DNA from: Methanosarcina sp.
Lineage (GTDB): Archaea > Halobacteriota > Methanosarcinia > Methanosarcinales > Methanosarcinaceae
Direction of reading: 5' to 3'
Assembly: GCA_024280975.1 (NCBI GenBank)
Contig: JAMXLQ010000044.1
Location: 1 to 10,276 of the forward strand
DNA length: 10,276 bases
Shown here piece after piece: positions 1 to 7,141 of this stretch. The stretch's first letter is position 1; each line of letters opens with the position of its first letter. The notes under the pieces are model-generated. The model worked only from the letters and a program-made list of their open reading frames with translations, was not told where the DNA came from and ran no database searches. The translations under genes and the position numbers were made by a program.

Positions 1-701
1 GGAATCTCCAGGGCCGTATAGAGATCATAAACACATTTGACAGCTACGGGTTTGACAGCCTTTCCTGAAAGTCCGCCTGAACGATTTCCAAGGACAGGAT
101 ATCCGGACTCGATATCTATAGCCATCCCTTTTACGGTATTAATTGCAACAACCGCATCTGCTCCTCCAGATTCAGCCGCATTTCCTATACATGTAATATC
201 AGAAACATTAGGGGTAAGCTTAACCCATACAGGCACATTCACTACGTCTTTTACTGCGGCTGTAATTGCCTCTACAAGACACGGGTTAGAGCCAACGGCA
301 GCTCCATACCCTTCTGCATGTGGACAGCTCACATTAAGCTCGAAAGCATTGGGCTTTCCAGGAAGCAAGCCCTCGGCGACCTCTTTGAATTCGGCAGGAC
401 TTCCGCCGAAGATGCTTGCAATTACTGGGACTCCAGAATCCTTTTTTGCAATTTCGAGTTCCTGGAGGAAGCCAGGATAGGAAGGATTCGGAAGTCCCAT
501 GGCATTCAAAAATCCGCAATCAAGCTTGACCATGCTTGGGTTGGAATGCCCGGTTTTAGGCGTGGGACCTATTGATTTGGTTACAACCGCACCTGCTCCC
601 CCTTCACGTGCAACCCTGCACAGAGACGCCCCTGTTGTGCCAAGCACCCCGGCTGCAAGAATGGTAGGGTTTTTCAGTTTAAGTCCGGTAAGAGTATACA
701 T
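1..701 (-). CDS. pyrD: Dihydroorotate dehydrogenase, class 1B catalytic subunit (C-terminal part cut by window edge)
   Basis: This enzyme oxidises dihydroorotate to orotate in cytosolic pyrimidine synthesis, using FMN. The first 233 residues are visible; family members have about 300, so the C-terminal FMN-phosphate region lies outside. It starts MYTLTGLKLKNP, typical of class 1 enzymes. The flavin/substrate segment TKSIG is at residues 41-45, NAMGLPNP at 66-73, the active-site loop NVSCPH at 123-128, WVKLTPNV at 159-166 and GGLSG at 209-213. The catalytic base in the loop is Cys126. Cysteine at this position is typical of class 1 enzymes, and 1B types pair with the iron-sulfur flavoprotein PyrK; a pyrK gene would be expected next but is not visible. 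The ATG at 701 is preceded by AAAGGAG at a suitable distance. The gene follows hemC by 39 bases on the same strand, so it is probably co-transcribed with hemL-hemC, although it has no direct role in heme synthesis. Confidence 0.93.
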   Translation of the reverse strand, partial: MYTLTGLKLKNPTILAAGVLGTTGASLCRVAREGGAGAVVTKSIGPTPKTGHSNPSMVKLDCGFLNAMGLPNPSYPGFLQELEIAKKDSGVPVIASIFGGSPAEFKEVAEGLLPGKPNAFELNVSCPHAEGYGAAVGSNPCLVEAITAAVKDVVNVPVWVKLTPNVSDITCIGNAAESGGADAVVAINTVKGMAIDIESGYPVLGNRSGGLSGKAVKPVAVKCVYDLYTALEI

Positions 702-740
702 AGCTGGCTCCTTTCTGCCCTGTAGGTATCATTTGTATAA

Positions 741-1691
741 TCACTCGTATAAATTATCTGAGTCGCACGAGTTTCCGGAAAGTTGCAAGAGCGCTTCTTC
801 AGCCAGTCTCTTCCCGCCCATTTGTACAAGCCTTTTTCCGAGTTCTCTGGCTTTTTCAATACCTCCTGCCATAGGAATAAATTCGTTTATCCCGACAGTT
901 TCCTCTCCGTTTAGGGAAAGGACCTCGGCCCGAATGTGAATTTCTTTCCTGTCAGGGGTAATCTCGGCATATGAACCTATAGGAGTAGTACAACCTCCTC
1001 CAAGTTCGGAAATCAGGATGCGCTCGATTTCGGTGGCTATCCGGCTATCGGTATGATCAAGTTTGGAAACTGCAGATTCAGCTTCCGTGCCTGCCCTTGT
1101 GACAACTGCAACCGTACCCTGGTTAGGAGAGGGGCAGAAGAAATCGGGAGAAAGAATCTCTCCTTCAAGTTCCCAGCCCATGCGTTCAAGCCCCGCCTTA
1201 GCGAGCAGGATGCCGTCATATTGCCCTTCTTTGAGCTTTTTTAGCCTTGTATCGATGTTGCCCCTTAAATCCTGTGTAACAAGGTCGGGCCTGTAGCGCT
1301 TGACTTGGGCAGCCCTTCTCAGGGAACTGGTGCCTATAATAGACTGCTCAGGCAGTTCATCCAGAGGTGTCCCGTCATAAGTCAGCAGAATATCGAATGG
1401 GGTGTCCCGCTTAAGAACGGCAGCGGTTGGAAGGGTCGGTGGGCGAATCGTTGGCATGTCTTTCATGGAATGGACAGCAATATCTATTTCTCCTGCAAGC
1501 ATAACTTCGTCCAGTTCCCGGACAAAAGCCCCAACTCCGCTTGATACTGCGTGCAGAGGCCGATCAGTAAATCGATCTCCACTGGTTTTTACAATTTTCA
1601 AATCTGTTTCAACGCCCTGCGCTTTCAAAAGGCGTGCAACATTCTCGGCCTGGGCGAGCGCAAGCTGGCTGCCCCGCGTACCTATGATCAT
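741..1691 (-). CDS. hemC: Hydroxymethylbilane synthase (porphobilinogen deaminase)
   Basis: HemC joins four porphobilinogen units into linear hydroxymethylbilane in the cytosol. The 316-residue product has normal family length. It begins MIIGTRGSQLALAQ, the standard N-terminus with the substrate-binding segment. The catalytic Asp78 sits in HSMKDMP (75-81), and GTSSLRR at 120-126 and DLRGN at 141-145 supply the arginines that hold the growing chain. Cys234 in GGGCTTPIG is the attachment site of the dipyrromethane cofactor. The ATG at 1691 is preceded by a GAGG-type ribosome-binding site about 8 bases upstream. It lies 33 bases after hemL and 39 bases before pyrD, which fits one transcript. No uroporphyrinogen III synthase gene (hemD) follows it, unlike the hemC-hemD order seen in many genomes. 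Confidence 0.97.
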   Translation of the reverse strand: MIIGTRGSQLALAQAENVARLLKAQGVETDLKIVKTSGDRFTDRPLHAVSSGVGAFVRELDEVMLAGEIDIAVHSMKDMPTIRPPTLPTAAVLKRDTPFDILLTYDGTPLDELPEQSIIGTSSLRRAAQVKRYRPDLVTQDLRGNIDTRLKKLKEGQYDGILLAKAGLERMGWELEGEILSPDFFCPSPNQGTVAVVTRAGTEAESAVSKLDHTDSRIATEIERILISELGGGCTTPIGSYAEITPDRKEIHIRAEVLSLNGEETVGINEFIPMAGGIEKARELGKRLVQMGGKRLAEEALLQLSGNSCDSDNLYE

Positions 1692-1724
1692 ATGGAATCC
1701 TCGTTTTCAAAGATGCAAATCCGC

Positions 1725-2999
1725 TCAGAGATTTTCGGTATATGCTTTAAGGGTTTTTTCGATGTCCTCATCACTGTGAGCTGCAGAGACGAAGTTGGTT
1801 TCAAACTGAGACGGAGGAAGGAATATCCCACTTGCAAGCATCCTGTGGAAGAAAGCAAGATAACCCTCTTTGTCGCACTTCAGAGCCTCCTGGTAATTGT
1901 GAGGTTCGGCTCCAAAGAAAATCTTAAACATTGAAGCAATTCCACATACGCTGTAATCAAGACCTTCATCTTCAACGATCTCAGAGAGTACAGCCCGTAT
2001 GTAATCGCCTTTCGAATTAACTTTTTTGTGAATATTTTCCTGTTCCAGATAGTCAAGTACTGCAATACCGGCAGCTACGGAACAGGGGCTTCCGCTGAAA
2101 GTTCCTGCCTGGTAGACCGGGCCGGATGGAGAGATCATTTCCATGATTTCTCGCCTGCCTCCAAAAACCCCTATAGGTAGTCCTCCACCCACGATCTTTC
2201 CAAGGGTGGTCATATCAGGCACGACCCCGAAGTACTCCTGTGCCCCTCCCATTGCGAGCCTGAATCCGGTAATAACCTCATCGAATATAAGAAGCACATC
2301 GTTTTCCAAAGTAAGCTTCCTGAGTTCTTCCAGATACCCAGGCAGGGGAGTTATCGGACCTATATTTCCAAGTACAGGCTCAATAATAATCGCAGCCAGC
2401 TCATCCCTGTTCTTCTCCACAAGTTCGGACATTGCTTCAATATCATTATATGGAGCCTGCAGGGTGTACTTTGTGAAATCTGCAGGAATTCCAAGAGAGT
2501 CGGGCTCTCCAAGAGTTGTAGCTCCTGACCCTGCTTTTACTAGCACTGCATCATGGGCACCGTGAAACCCGCCTTCAATTTTGATAAACTTGTTTCGGCC
2601 TGTAAAGCCACGGGCAAGTCGAAGAGCACTCATTGTAGCTTCCGTGCCTGTAGACACAAAGCGGAGCATATCGATACTGGGATAATATCCTATAATCTTC
2701 TCTGCAAGGGTTACTTCAAGCTCTGTAGGGGTTCCGTAGAGCCAGCCTTTATCGAGCTGGGTTTTAATAGCCTCTTTTATCACAGGGTGATTGTGCCCAA
2801 GAATTGCAGGGCCGTAAGCCAGACAGTAATCGATATATTCGTTCCCGTCAAGGTCCTTTATTTTTGAGCCGTCAGCTGATGTCGTATAGAAAGGATAGGG
2901 CTTGATTGCACGTACAGGGCTGCTTACCCCACCCGGAATAAGGGCCTTTGCTTTCTCATACATCTGTCTGGACTTCTCAAGTGTTACCTCAGATATCAT
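1725..2999 (-). CDS. hemL: Glutamate-1-semialdehyde 2,1-aminomutase
   Basis: HemL converts glutamate-1-semialdehyde, the product of HemA, to 5-aminolevulinate using pyridoxal or pyridoxamine phosphate. The 424-residue protein matches the usual length. The N-terminal IPGGVSSPVRA (21-31) is a family hallmark. STGTEA (116-121) binds cofactor phosphate, FDEVITGFR (239-247) contains Asp240 that contacts the pyridine nitrogen, and TTLGKIVGGGLP holds Lys268, the Schiff-base lysine. These separate it from acetylornithine or DAPA aminotransferases of the same fold. The ATG at 2999 is supported by GGTGA at 3007-3011, seven bases upstream. It appears to be the first gene of a hemL-hemC-pyrD transcript and has a long leader rich in palindromes (3000-3165). 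Its substrate comes from hemA, which lies upstream of hemB on the same strand. Confidence 0.97.
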   Translation of the reverse strand: MISEVTLEKSRQMYEKAKALIPGGVSSPVRAIKPYPFYTTSADGSKIKDLDGNEYIDYCLAYGPAILGHNHPVIKEAIKTQLDKGWLYGTPTELEVTLAEKIIGYYPSIDMLRFVSTGTEATMSALRLARGFTGRNKFIKIEGGFHGAHDAVLVKAGSGATTLGEPDSLGIPADFTKYTLQAPYNDIEAMSELVEKNRDELAAIIIEPVLGNIGPITPLPGYLEELRKLTLENDVLLIFDEVITGFRLAMGGAQEYFGVVPDMTTLGKIVGGGLPIGVFGGRREIMEMISPSGPVYQAGTFSGSPCSVAAGIAVLDYLEQENIHKKVNSKGDYIRAVLSEIVEDEGLDYSVCGIASMFKIFFGAEPHNYQEALKCDKEGYLAFFHRMLASGIFLPPSQFETNFVSAAHSDEDIEKTLKAYTENL

Positions 3000-3030
3000 G
3001 GAAATCTCACCGGATTGGACTGAAAATCTG

Positions 3031-3052
3031 TAAGAATATTCTTAAATTTAAG
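3031..3052. promoter_or_regulatory. Two overlapping perfect palindromes upstream of hemL (candidate operator)
   Basis: TAAGAATATTCTTA at 3031-3044 is a perfect 14-base palindrome. It overlaps CTTAAATTTAAG at 3041-3052, a perfect 12-base palindrome. Together they lie 32-53 bases before the hemL start codon, between that codon and the best TATA box. Perfect dyads of this length suit a dimeric helix-turn-helix regulator. The region is AT-rich, so some palindromes are expected by chance. The function is inferred and no binding protein can be named. Confidence 0.4.
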
Positions 3053-3076
3053 TTAAGCTTTGGAATTTAAGTTAAG
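3045..3076. repeat. Direct repeat of 13 bases in the hemL leader
   Basis: AATTTAAGTTAAG occurs exactly at 3045-3057 and again at 3064-3076, 19 bases apart. The first copy overlaps the palindrome pair at 3031-3052 and the second runs into the hairpin at 3072-3093. A spacing near two helix turns would place two bound proteins on the same DNA face. That reading is inference. Confidence 0.5.
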
Positions 3077-3093
3077 TTCAGGATTGAACTTAA
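3072..3093 (-). promoter_or_regulatory. Inverted repeat (9-bp stem) in the hemL leader
   Basis: TTAAGTTCA at 3072-3080 and TGAACTTAA at 3085-3093 are exact reverse complements separated by four bases. If transcription starts near 3136, as the TATA box suggests, this hairpin would be in the hemL mRNA leader. It could also be a DNA-level dyad. No U-tract follows it, so a terminator role is unlikely. Confidence 0.4.
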
Positions 3094-3156
3094 ATTACAT
3101 ATCTGACTGAATTTATACTAACCGAATTATGTTAAACTAAATAAATATTAAACGGA

Positions 3157-3165
3157 TTTTATATA
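3157..3165 (-). promoter_or_regulatory. TATA box for hemL-hemC-pyrD
   Basis: The minus strand reads TTTCATATATAAAATCC across 3154-3170, a good archaeal TATA box. Initiation about 25 bases downstream would fall near 3136 and give a hemL leader of roughly 135 bases. The core is nearly symmetric, so initiation toward the plus strand is also possible, but no convincing gene lies there. The rest of the spacer (about 3170-3350) holds no gene that I can support. Confidence 0.5.
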
Positions 3166-3352
3166 TGAAATTGCACTTTGAAGTAAAGGTGTTTTACACC
3201 CTACTGTGTTCTTTTTCTATCTTATAACAGAACCTTCCCCTATTAAGCAGTTATTGATGGTTTGATGGGTTTGTAACTGGAATGAGCGATAGGCTCCAAA
3301 GACAGGAAAGGCGGAAAGAGGGAAAAACGAAATAAACTTTCTGAAAAGAAGG

Positions 3353-3373
3353 AGCGCCTGAAAAAAAGGCGCT
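3353..3373 (-). terminator. Hairpin at the hemB stop codon, likely transcript end
   Basis: AGCGCCT at 3353-3359 and AGGCGCT at 3367-3373 form a perfect 7-bp GC-rich stem with a 7-base loop. The upstream arm shares its first base with the last base of the hemB TAA. In the direction of hemB transcription it is followed by CCTTCTTTTC and, further on, by GTTTTTCCC. Archaeal termination depends mainly on T-rich tracts, so the hairpin may instead protect the mRNA 3' end. It marks a plausible border between the two transcription units. Confidence 0.5.
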
Positions 3374-4347
3374 TACTTCAGCATGCGGGCAGCATCCTTT
3401 GCAAAGTAGGTAATGATAATGTCAGCTCCTGCCCTTTTGATGGAAATGAGGGATTCGTATATTGCTTTCTTTTCATCAAGCCAGCCATTAGCTGCGGCGG
3501 CTTTGATCATGGCATACTCCCCACTTACGTTGTATGCAGCTGTCGGCATTCCGTAGTCCGTCTTGACCCGGTAGATAATATCAAGGTAAGGAAGGGCTGG
3601 CTTTACAATTATTATATCTGCGCCTTCAGCTACGTCGAGTGTTACTTCCCTGAGAGCTTCATTGCTGTTTGCAGGGTCCATCTGATAAGTGGAGCGGTCT
3701 CCAAAAGAATATCCTGACTCGGCAGCTTCCCTAAAAGGCCCGTAGAAGCAAGAATGGTATTTTGCGGCATAGGACATAATCGGAATATTCTCAAATCCGC
3801 TCAGGTCAAGCGCTTGCCTGATAGCTCCTACCATCCCATCCATCATACATGACGGAGCCACTATATCAGCGCCTGCCTTTGCATGGCTCACTGCGATCTT
3901 TCCGAGAACCTCAAGGGTCGGATCATTCAGGATTTCTTTCTTTTCTAAATCAACAATTCCGCAATGCCCATGGTTTGTGTATTCACACATGCAAACATCC
4001 GTGATCACCACAAGCTTATCTCCAAGCTCGGCCTTGATCCTCCGGACAGCTTCTTGAACAATGTCCTTTTCGCCATATGAGGAACTGCCTTTGGCGTCTT
4101 TAAATGCAGGCACTCCAAAAAGAATTACTGCGGGAATTCCGAGGTTTGCAATCTCTTTTGCCTCGTTTGCAACCTCAGAGAGAGGGATATTATATATTCC
4201 GGGCATGGAAGGAATTTCAACAGGAGAGTAGATATTTTCATTTACAAAAATAGGCTGGACCAGGGCATCCACGGATAAAGTAGTTTCACGCACAAGGTTC
4301 CTGATCTTTCCTTTTCTCAATCGTCTCAACCTTACATCTGGAAACAT
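3373..4347 (-). CDS. hemB: Porphobilinogen synthase (5-aminolevulinate dehydratase), zinc type
   Basis: HemB condenses two 5-aminolevulinate molecules to porphobilinogen in the cytosol. The 324-residue protein has normal length. The two active-site lysines are visible: Lys196 in SYAAKYHSCFYGPFR and Lys249 in IIIVKPALPYLD. DVCMCEYTNHGHCG (117-130) provides Cys119, Cys121 and Cys129, the triad that binds catalytic zinc, so this is the zinc-dependent form rather than the magnesium-only form with aspartates. YQMDPANSNEALRE (221-234) is another family signature. The ATG at 4347 has GTGATC at 4350-4355 just before it, matching the 16S 3' end. hemA ends 48 bases upstream, and a weak TATA-like TTTATATC lies in that gap, but co-transcription with hemA is the simpler reading. 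A hairpin begins at the stop codon. Confidence 0.97.
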   Translation of the reverse strand: MFPDVRLRRLRKGKIRNLVRETTLSVDALVQPIFVNENIYSPVEIPSMPGIYNIPLSEVANEAKEIANLGIPAVILFGVPAFKDAKGSSSYGEKDIVQEAVRRIKAELGDKLVVITDVCMCEYTNHGHCGIVDLEKKEILNDPTLEVLGKIAVSHAKAGADIVAPSCMMDGMVGAIRQALDLSGFENIPIMSYAAKYHSCFYGPFREAAESGYSFGDRSTYQMDPANSNEALREVTLDVAEGADIIIVKPALPYLDIIYRVKTDYGMPTAAYNVSGEYAMIKAAAANGWLDEKKAIYESLISIKRAGADIIITYFAKDAARMLK

Positions 4348-4395
4348 TTGATCACTTCTGTTACTGATAATTTGATATAAATTCTGATTATTTTC

Positions 4396-5718
4396 TTAGG
4401 AGTTGCCTTTTTCAGAAATTCGATTTAACTCATTTCCGCAATCGGGTTTAATTTTTTCAACCTTTATTTTCTCTTTTTCGAGGCAGAAGATCCTTGAAAC
4501 TACATCAAGGAATTCCCCATTTTCGAGTTCCGCGGCTTGACGAAGAACTTTAGTAGGCTCGGCAAGAATTTTGTTTGCAATAGAATGGGTAAGGTCGTCA
4601 AGCACCTCGGTTTCAATTTCCCCTATAGTATGGTAAGCAGAGAGCCTGTTGACTGCTTTTTCCCTTTCCCGAATCCTGACATCGTACACTTGCCTGTAAA
4701 GGTCAGAAATAATTTTATCAGCTCTCTGGCGCTTGTACTGGAGATTTAAAAGCCTGATTTCTTCCTGAATTATATCTTCGGCTTTTTTAGCTTCCTCTTT
4801 TCTCATTTTGAGAGTTCTTTCACTAATTACCCTAAGATTGTCAATATTACATAGTTCTACATTCTCAAGTTCAGCAGCGGATTCCTCGATATCCCTGGGA
4901 TTTGCTATATCGATTAAGAGGAGTTTACGGGCTTTATCGCGGTTTATCATCGCTTTTTTGATCATTTCCCGGGTTAAAATGTAATGAGGAGCGCCTGTGC
5001 CACTAATTACAACATCAGCATTTTTAAGTTGAGCCTGAACATCATTGAGCCTGACTGCGTGTCCTCCGAGTTCATAAGCAATTTCTTCGGCTTTTTTGAA
5101 GGTACGGTTAGCAATGTAGATTGCCTCGATGTCCTTTTCAGCCAGGGCTTTTGCTACAAGGACCCCAATCTCTCCTGCTCCTATCACGAGCACAGATTTT
5201 CCCGTGAGCCCTTCCAGAATGTCCTCTGCAAGATCCACAGCCGCAGAACCTATGGAAACCGAACCCTTATTTATTTTTGTCTCATTGCGTATACGTTTTC
5301 CAACTTGAATAGCCTTATCAAAGGCAGTATCCAGGATTTTTCCAGTTGTCCCTTTTTTCTTGCAATATGCATAGAGGTCTTTTATCTGTCCAAGGATCTG
5401 GTCTTCTCCTACGATCATAGACTCAAGCCCTCCAGAAAGTCTGAGCAGGTGCTCGAGGGACTCATCATGTCCATAGAAATCTATAATGTGGGTGGAAGCT
5501 CCCATTTCCTTTGCAAAAGAGAAAAGTACACTGCTGCTTTTGGGGGAAACAACGTAGATTTCAACACGGTTGCAGGTTTTTAATACAACACACTCGTAAA
5601 CGTACTCATGATTACGCAGGTGGTGGAGCAGCCCGTCCAGATCTCCGTGCCAGGCGGACTCCATTTCCTCAATTTTTGCTTTTTTATGGGATATGACCAT
5701 ACTTGAGATTTCTGTCAC
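4396..5718 (-). CDS. hemA: Glutamyl-tRNA reductase
   Basis: HemA reduces the glutamate carried on tRNA-Glu to glutamate-1-semialdehyde with NADPH, the committed step of the C5 tetrapyrrole route. Cys49 in VVLKTCNRVEIY is the nucleophile that forms the thioester. SLEHLLRLSGGLESMIVGED (87-106) and QILGQIK are the conserved substrate-binding stretch. VLVIGAGEIG (176-185) begins the NADPH-binding Rossmann domain. A long charged helical region follows and then the C-terminal dimerisation domain, giving 440 residues in all, normal for the family. I chose the GTG at 5718 because GGAGG lies six bases upstream; the internal ATG at residue 7 would remove the first strand. The 231-base spacer before it suggests its own promoter. 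hemB follows after 48 bases. The partner enzyme HemL is in the next transcription unit downstream. Confidence 0.97.
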   Translation of the reverse strand: MTEISSMVISHKKAKIEEMESAWHGDLDGLLHHLRNHEYVYECVVLKTCNRVEIYVVSPKSSSVLFSFAKEMGASTHIIDFYGHDESLEHLLRLSGGLESMIVGEDQILGQIKDLYAYCKKKGTTGKILDTAFDKAIQVGKRIRNETKINKGSVSIGSAAVDLAEDILEGLTGKSVLVIGAGEIGVLVAKALAEKDIEAIYIANRTFKKAEEIAYELGGHAVRLNDVQAQLKNADVVISGTGAPHYILTREMIKKAMINRDKARKLLLIDIANPRDIEESAAELENVELCNIDNLRVISERTLKMRKEEAKKAEDIIQEEIRLLNLQYKRQRADKIISDLYRQVYDVRIREREKAVNRLSAYHTIGEIETEVLDDLTHSIANKILAEPTKVLRQAAELENGEFLDVVSRIFCLEKEKIKVEKIKPDCGNELNRISEKGNS

Positions 5719-5756
5719 AGAGAGCCTCCGGATAGAATGGATAAGGGGAGTAGAAT

Positions 5757-5779
5757 TAATATAAGGAATAATATAAGGA
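5757..5779 (-). promoter_or_regulatory. Tandem TATA-like boxes upstream of hemA
   Basis: The 11-base sequence TAATATAAGGA (plus strand) occurs at 5757-5767 and exactly again at 5769-5779. On the minus strand each copy reads TCCTTATATTA, a purine-poor element followed by a TATA-like core. The copies lie about 40-60 bases before the hemA GTG, so initiation from either would give a short leader of roughly 15-30 bases. Promoter function is inferred. Confidence 0.4.
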
Positions 5780-5809
5780 GTTGTAAATTAAACTTTGTCC
5801 AGAACTCCT
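5776..5809. repeat. Inverted repeat with 7-bp arms upstream of hemA
   Basis: AGGAGTT at 5776-5782 is the reverse complement of AACTCCT at 5803-5809, with 20 bases between. It partly overlaps the second TATA-like copy. The arms are short and the loop is long, so this may be coincidental. Confidence 0.25.
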
Positions 5810-5841
5810 CAGCCTTTTTTCACTAAACGAATTTTTAGTTA

Positions 5842-5916
5842 CAGAGTATTTTTATTTAAAGTTTCCATTTACAGAGTGTTTGAATTCAGAGTATTTTTAT
5901 TCAGGGAAATTCTTTG
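5842..5916. repeat. Degenerate 15-base tandem repeat between sirC and hemA
   Basis: CAGAGTATTTTTATT occurs exactly at 5842-5856 and 5887-5901. The unit at 5872-5886 (CAGAGTGTTTGAATT) matches at 12 of 15 positions. The units at 5857-5871 and 5902-5916 are in register but weakly similar, matching at 7 and 9 of 15. Together they make five 15-base steps directly after the sirC stop. The rest of the 5719-5949 spacer has no gene that I can support. There is no clear T-tract terminator for sirC on the minus strand. Confidence 0.6.
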
Positions 5917-5949
5917 AAAGTTCTTCTCATTCTTAGCCACTGCCAGGCT

Positions 5950-6624
5950 TTACCTGCTGGAATTTTCAAGGCAACTTGAAATTATATCGTATGCCCTTTC
6001 GGCTGCTGTTTCATAAGACTCGGAAAAGCCATTCCAGACAAACTCGCTTTCAAGGATTTTCCAGAGAATTGCCTTTCTCTGCCTCTGTTCTGCTACATGC
6101 TGCTTGAGATAGCTCCTAAGCTCATCCTGGAGCCGAATCATCTCAGAATATTCGGGAGTTATCAGGCCTTCTATTTGCTTGCGGGTATATTTTGAGACTG
6201 CGGGACTGTGGCCGAGAGTGGAAATCCCGATTACAAGGTCTCCTCTTTTTATTACTGAAGGGATTACAACACTACCTAAAGTGTCTACCTGATTAATCAA
6301 AATATCGCTCTCACGTGCGATAGCAGTGATTTTCTGGTTAAGTTCAAAATTGCTTGTTGCAGGGATGACAAGGAAAGCTCCTGAAATTATATTCCGAAGT
6401 TCGGAATCCGAAGCCGCAAGTAGGTCAAGCCGAACAAGCTTCACCTGTCCTGAAGTTTCAAGTTCTTGCAACCGCTGGGAGAATTCAAGACTGGCAACAA
6501 GGGTGTCTGCACAGCCTGAAAAAAGTTCAGCTTTTCGTTCTCCAACCGAGCCTCCCCCAAAGACAACAATTTTCCTGCCAGACAAGTCAAGCATAAGCGG
6601 GAGAAAATTGTTTGTTTCAGCCAT
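5950..6624 (-). CDS. sirC: Precorrin-2 dehydrogenase (SirC / CysG N-terminal family)
   Basis: This family oxidises precorrin-2 to sirohydrochlorin with NAD+; some members also insert iron. The Rossmann motif GGGSVGERKA is at residues 23-32. Asp114 in INQVD aligns with the aspartate essential for dehydrogenase and chelatase activity in CysG and Met8p. IKRGDLVIGISTLGHSPAVS (125-144) is the usual signature after it. The C-terminal helical part ends the 224-residue protein, and no methyltransferase domain is fused as in full CysG. I chose the ATG at 6624 because GAGGT at 6633-6637 lies eight bases upstream; an in-frame ATG at 6654 has no such site and adds ten unconserved residues. It sits 54 bases after ahbB. 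The neighbours show that its product feeds siroheme into heme synthesis. Whether it also chelates iron cannot be read from sequence. Confidence 0.9.
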   Translation of the reverse strand: MAETNNFLPLMLDLSGRKIVVFGGGSVGERKAELFSGCADTLVASLEFSQRLQELETSGQVKLVRLDLLAASDSELRNIISGAFLVIPATSNFELNQKITAIARESDILINQVDTLGSVVIPSVIKRGDLVIGISTLGHSPAVSKYTRKQIEGLITPEYSEMIRLQDELRSYLKQHVAEQRQRKAILWKILESEFVWNGFSESYETAAERAYDIISSCLENSSR

Positions 6625-6678
6625 TTTCAGGGACCTCAAAAATATAAAATTCATTAATCAAAATAAATTAGTTGACTC

Positions 6679-7137
6679 TTAAAGCCTGACTCCAGTTTTC
6701 TTAAACTCTTTTTCACTGAAGAAAATGGTATAGTCTTTAATCCCTGTAGCTTCCGAAATCTTCTCAGCTACTTTTTCACAATCTTCGGGGTTATAGGAAT
6801 GGACCATTGTAAACAGGTTGTACTGCCATTCAGGATAGCGGGGGCGTTCATAACAGTGCGTAACTTCGGGAAATTCAGCCATGATATTCCCTACCGTTTC
6901 GATCTGCTCATCAGGAACATTCCAGACACACATTGCATTGGCTTTTATGCCTATGGCTCTGTGCCCGATTGAAGCCGCAAAGCGACGGATCTTCCCAGCT
7001 TTCTGGAGGCTTTTAAGCCTGTCAACAACCTCCTGTTCACTGATTCCAAGTTCAGAAGCAAATCCTTTGAAAGGAGAATGAGTGATTGGAATTCCGTCCT
7101 GCACTAGTTTTAGCAGTTTTACATCCGTTATATCCAT
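6679..7137 (-). CDS. ahbB: Siroheme decarboxylase, beta subunit
   Basis: AhbA and AhbB together decarboxylate siroheme to 12,18-didecarboxysiroheme, the first dedicated step of the alternative heme route. The 152-residue protein has an Lrp/AsnC layout: an N-terminal helix-turn-helix (about 1-50) and a ferredoxin-like C-terminal domain. RRFAASIGHRAIG (51-63), ANAMCVWNVP (66-75), THCYERP (93-99) and the C-terminal EFKKTGVR match the AhbB type rather than AhbA. His94 and Arg98 fall in the conserved H-x3-R stretch. The ATG at 7137 is set by GGTGA at 7142-7146; an upstream TTG at 7155 is less likely. The TGA stop of ahbA lies inside this ribosome-binding site, so the two subunits are probably translationally coupled. 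Annotation as an AsnC-type transcription regulator is a common error for this family. Confidence 0.92.
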   Translation of the reverse strand: MDITDVKLLKLVQDGIPITHSPFKGFASELGISEQEVVDRLKSLQKAGKIRRFAASIGHRAIGIKANAMCVWNVPDEQIETVGNIMAEFPEVTHCYERPRYPEWQYNLFTMVHSYNPEDCEKVAEKISEATGIKDYTIFFSEKEFKKTGVRL

Positions 7138-7141
7138 AATT

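Noticed and set aside
3282..3335. Plus-strand ORF of 17 residues in the hemB-hemL spacer
   Set aside because: It is very short, lacks a ribosome-binding site, consists almost only of charged residues and faces the hemB transcript end.
4984..5583. Open plus-strand frame of 199 codons inside hemA
   Set aside because: It is antisense to a clearly conserved hemA with intact catalytic motifs, and its translation shows no family resemblance or ribosome-binding site.
5842..5916. Possible CRISPR array
   Set aside because: The units are only 15 bases, adjacent without unique spacers, and degenerate, and no cas genes are present.
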